NCBI RefSeq assembly: GCF_019139535.1 | Contig: NZ_CP077073.1 | Coordinates: 2,198,501 to 2,262,500 of the forward strand | Length of the DNA stretch: 64,000 nucleotides | From: Pseudomonas muyukensis | Lineage (GTDB): Bacteria > Pseudomonadota > Gammaproteobacteria > Pseudomonadales > Pseudomonadaceae | Reading direction: 5' to 3' | Shown: positions 62,270 to 64,000 of the stretch, in pieces | Layout: each line of letters begins with the position of its first letter | Position numbering within the stretch: the stretch's first letter is position 1 | The notes under the pieces: generated by a model | Seen by the model: only the letters and a program-made list of their open reading frames with translations | Told to the model about the DNA's origin: nothing | Database searches by the model: none | Position numbers and translations under genes: made by a program

Positions 62270-63025
62270 ATGGCGACGGAGCGGGAAGAGCGGCTGCTGG
62301 CACGGGTCGAGGATGCCTTTGGCGTCATCAGCGTGTACGAGGTGGAGGACTATCGCTTCCTCGAGTTCGGCGACGCCATCGAGCAGAGCTGCACCTTCAC
62401 CGCCGACCCCAGCTGGCTGGAGTACGACTATACCCGCGCCATGCTGGTCGGCGCGCTGTGCCATGCGCAGCCGGAGAGCGCGTTGTTCCTGGGCCTTGGC
62501 GCCGGCACCCTGACCCAGGCGTGCCTGAAGTTCCTGGCGTTGGAGGACGTCGAGGCCATCGAGCTGCGCCCGGATGTGCCGCGCCTGGCCATGGAGTTCA
62601 TGGGCCTGGACGACGACCCTCGGCTGTACGTGCGGGTGGGCGATGCCCTGGAACTGCTGCCCACGGCCGAGAAGGCCGATTTGCTGTTCGTCGACCTGTA
62701 TACCGACCATGGCCCTGGGGTCGGGCACCTGGCCTGGGGGTTCCTGGAGCGCTGCCAGCAGCAGCTCAACCCCGGTGGCTGGCTGGTGATCAACCAGTGG
62801 GCCGGCGACGATGGCCGGCCGCTGGGGGCGGCGTTGCTGCGAGGCCTGTATCACCGGCATTACTGGGAGTTGCCGGTGAAGGAGGGCAATGTGATCCTGC
62901 TGGTGCCGGCGGACCTGGAGCAGACGCTGGATATCGATGCCGTGCGGGCGCGGGCCGCAGCGCTGGCGCCGCAGTTGGGGTATTCGCTGGAGTACCTGAT
63001 CAAGGCCATCCGCCCGGCGACCTGA
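62270..63025 (+). CDS. Spermidine-synthase-like methyltransferase-fold protein
   Basis: A 251-residue protein with the Rossmann core of spermidine synthases: ALFLGLGAGTLTQACLKFL, VEAIELRPDVPRLAMEFM, and the DADLLFVDLYTD-like strand (ADLLFVDLYTDHGPGVGHLA). It lacks the full N-terminal barrel and is shorter than SpeE, so I do not claim spermidine synthase activity. ATG 62270 (MATEREERLL) is preceded by GGTGGCGGG; GTG 62210 is an alternative. It diverges from the DAHP synthase gene. Confidence 0.8.
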   Translation: MATEREERLLARVEDAFGVISVYEVEDYRFLEFGDAIEQSCTFTADPSWLEYDYTRAMLVGALCHAQPESALFLGLGAGTLTQACLKFLALEDVEAIELRPDVPRLAMEFMGLDDDPRLYVRVGDALELLPTAEKADLLFVDLYTDHGPGVGHLAWGFLERCQQQLNPGGWLVINQWAGDDGRPLGAALLRGLYHRHYWELPVKEGNVILLVPADLEQTLDIDAVRARAAALAPQLGYSLEYLIKAIRPAT

Positions 63026-63046
63026 TGAGCCGGCGGCTGACGCAGC

Positions 63047-63164
63047 CCTGTAGGCGCGGCCTTGTGTCGCGAAAGGGCCGCAAGGCGGCCCCGGCGATCT
63101 TGAGGTGGGCACGCATCCCGGGGCCGCCTTGCGGCCCTTTCGCGACACAAGGCCGCTCCTATAG
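63047..63164. repeat. REP pair, GGCGCGGCCTTGTGTCGCG type
   Basis: CTGTAGGCGCGGCCTTGTG and CACAAGGCCGCTCCTATAG are inverse arms, with GGGCCGCAAGGCGGCCCC and GGGGCCGCCTTGCGGCCC inside. It lies 21 bases after the spermidine-synthase-like stop and before the deaD promoter region. Confidence 0.8.
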
Positions 63165-63238
63165 GGAAACGATTCAGCCTGGATCCAATATGGGGCTGCA
63201 TTCTATAAATATTTCTCACGGTTCATGGCGAATTCGGG

Positions 63239-63244
63239 TATAGT
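63239..63244 (+). promoter_or_regulatory. Candidate -10 of the deaD promoter
   Basis: TATAGT followed by the GC-rich ACGCGCC. If used, the transcript would begin near 63251 and carry a leader of about 210 bases before deaD. The -35 region is weak. A second AT-rich stretch (TATAAAT) lies at 63204-63210. Confidence 0.45.
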
Positions 63245-63258
63245 ACGCGCCGGTCTTT

Positions 63259-63328
63259 TAGCGGACCTCAAAATCAGGTGGTGCAAATCCTCCGAATCCA
63301 GCTTCGGCTGCATGTCCGCTAGGCGGAC
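63259..63328 (+). ncRNA. Structured element in the deaD leader with two competing helices
   Basis: TAGCGGAC (63259-63266) can pair perfectly with GTCCGCTA (63314-63321), enclosing two small hairpins: ACCT/AGGT (63265-63268 and 63276-63279) with a 7-base loop, and CAGC-TTCG-GCTG (63299-63310). GTCCGC can instead pair with GCGGAC (63323-63328). The two states exclude each other. The closed form looks like a small cloverleaf. No CCA end or true tRNA length, so I treat it as a leader element, not a tRNA. Confidence 0.5.
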
Positions 63329-63373
63329 CCTCTCACACGTTTCTTTTTCAATCGTTTTCGCAAATCCCCGCCG

Positions 63374-63424
63374 CCAAAGCTGCCTGGGTGACCTTCGGGT
63401 CTTTCAAGGCATGTGCAGCTTTGG
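63374..63424 (+). ncRNA. Second leader stem-loop of deaD with UUCG tetraloop
   Basis: CCAAAGCTGC (63374-63383) pairs exactly with GCAGCTTTGG (63415-63424). Inside it GACC-TTCG-GGTC (63390-63401) forms a UUCG-capped hairpin. The helix is stable and unlikely by chance in a leader. Confidence 0.55.
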
Positions 63425-63429
63425 AGCAT

Positions 63430-63461
63430 GGGTCTTTGCGGATGCACCTAGAGGCAGACCC
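63430..63461 (+). promoter_or_regulatory. Hairpin that ends on the deaD start codon
   Basis: GGGTCT (63430-63435) pairs with AGACCC (63456-63461), and the next base starts the ATG. The only purine-rich ribosome site candidate, GAGG at 63451-63454, lies in the loop. The upstream copy GGGTCT (63397-63402) can compete for AGACCC. It could control start access. Confidence 0.5.
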
Positions 63462-64000
63462 ATGACCCAGGAAACCGGCGGATTCGCCGCTCTCGATCTC
63501 AACCCGAATATCGTTGCTGCCGTCCTGGCTACCGGCTATGAAGAGCCGTCGGCCATCCAGCAACAGTCGATCCCGATCATCCTCGCCGGTCACGACATGA
63601 TCGGCCAGGCGCAGACTGGCACCGGCAAGACCGCTGCCTTCGCCCTGCCGATCCTCAACAAGATCGACGTGAGCAAGCGCGAACCGCAAGCCCTGATCCT
63701 GGCGCCAACCCGTGAGTTGGCGCTGCAAGTAGCCACCGCATTCGAAACCTACGCCAAGCAGATGCCCGGCGTGAACGTGGTGGCTGTGTACGGTGGTGCC
63801 CCGATGGGCCCACAGCTGCGTGCCATTCGCAATGGCGCACAGATCGTCGTCGCTACCCCGGGCCGCCTGTGCGACCACCTGCGCCGTGACGAAAAAGTCC
63901 TGTCCACCGTTCAGTACCTGGTACTCGACGAAGCGGACGAAATGCTCAAGCTCGGCTTCATGGACGACCTGGAAGTCATCTTCAAGGCCATCCCCGAGTC
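63462..64000 (+). CDS. deaD: DEAD-box ATP-dependent RNA helicase, 5' part
   Basis: The first 179 codons of a DEAD-box helicase; the gene runs off the window. Motifs in order: Q motif (GYEEPSAIQQQSIP), Walker A AQTGTGKTAAF, PTREL (ILAPTRELALQV), GG, TPGR (VVATPGRLCDH) and DEAD (LVLDEADEMLKLGF). The N-terminus and the DEAD-box context match DeaD/CsdA, a cold-shock and ribosome-assembly helicase. P. aeruginosa has deaD a few genes from class II DAHP synthase. Its leader is long and strongly structured, which suggests autoregulation or temperature control. Confidence 0.92.
   Translation, partial: MTQETGGFAALDLNPNIVAAVLATGYEEPSAIQQQSIPIILAGHDMIGQAQTGTGKTAAFALPILNKIDVSKREPQALILAPTRELALQVATAFETYAKQMPGVNVVAVYGGAPMGPQLRAIRNGAQIVVATPGRLCDHLRRDEKVLSTVQYLVLDEADEMLKLGFMDDLEVIFKAIPE

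Noticed and set aside
63259..63321. tRNA gene in the deaD leader
   Set aside because: There is an acceptor-like 8-bp stem and a 7-base loop, but it is only about 63 bases long, the T-arm does not fold well, and there is no CCA end or discriminator. It looks tRNA-like but is not a tRNA by eye.

Overview
The window is chromosomal DNA from a GC-rich gammaproteobacterium, almost certainly a Pseudomonas of the P. putida / P. entomophila / P. mosselii group. The evidence is gene content and order: a WbpM-type LPS locus followed by a ComEA gene, pyrF, BenE, folE, aroC and deaD; the block earP-efp-ohr-ohrR followed further on by class II DAHP synthase and deaD, which as I recall has the same overall order in P. 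aeruginosa; a Pseudomonas-type DUF3509 gene; and intergenic palindromes of the pseudomonad REP type. A complete aprA-inh-aprD-aprE-aprF alkaline protease locus in a putida-like background points towards P. entomophila or a relative. This is an inference from memory, not a database match.

Layout. 1-6631: the end of a surface-polysaccharide (O-antigen type) cluster, all on the + strand and mostly overlapping: GDP-mannose synthesis, a GT4 glycosyltransferase, a GNAT acetyltransferase, a DegT aminotransferase, a PglC/WcaJ-like initiating phosphosugar transferase and a WbpM-like 4,6-dehydratase. The last four together could make and prime a 2,4-diamino-trideoxy sugar. 6879-13000: ComEA, DUF2897, pyrF, two oxidoreductases, and an MFS pump divergent from a MocR-type regulator. 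13124-20011: chemoreceptor, BenE, GST, glutaredoxin-like, folE, Smr protein, small membrane protein, cysteine-hydrolase-fold protein. 20191-29846: prmB, aroC, an MFS transporter with an unusual acireductone-dioxygenase-like cupin, DUF3509, ankyrin protein, a 0.6 kb tandem REP array and a ZIP transporter. 30034-38363: LTA-synthase-like enzyme, rraB, a cytochrome c with an extra N-terminal domain, a 31-residue membrane peptide, glutamine amidotransferase, corA, plsC-like, crotonase and tRNA-Ser(GGA). 38523-47984: TonB receptor and the apr protease/type I secretion locus. 48114-64000: MFS/LysR and SDR/LysR divergent pairs, GreAB-like factor, earP-efp, ohrR-ohr, more LysR genes, a TauE transporter, an AlkX/YcaQ glycosylase convergent with class II DAHP synthase, a spermidine-synthase-like protein, and deaD cut off by the window end.

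The most interesting non-textbook features are the roughly 210-nt highly structured leader of deaD, with mutually exclusive helices and a stem that ends on the start codon; a near-perfect 107-bp REP array whose linkers alternate between two types; a run of TGCA tetramers with mostly 7-bp spacing between DUF3509 and the ankyrin gene; two enzymes that lack an expected active-site residue (cysteine hydrolase Cys to Ser, acireductone dioxygenase His to Arg); and an exact match to the RsmA/RsmE consensus over the aprA ribosome binding site. Palindromes of two families (GGCCTTGTGTCGCG and AGCCTTGCTGGCGAA types) sit at nearly every convergent gene junction.
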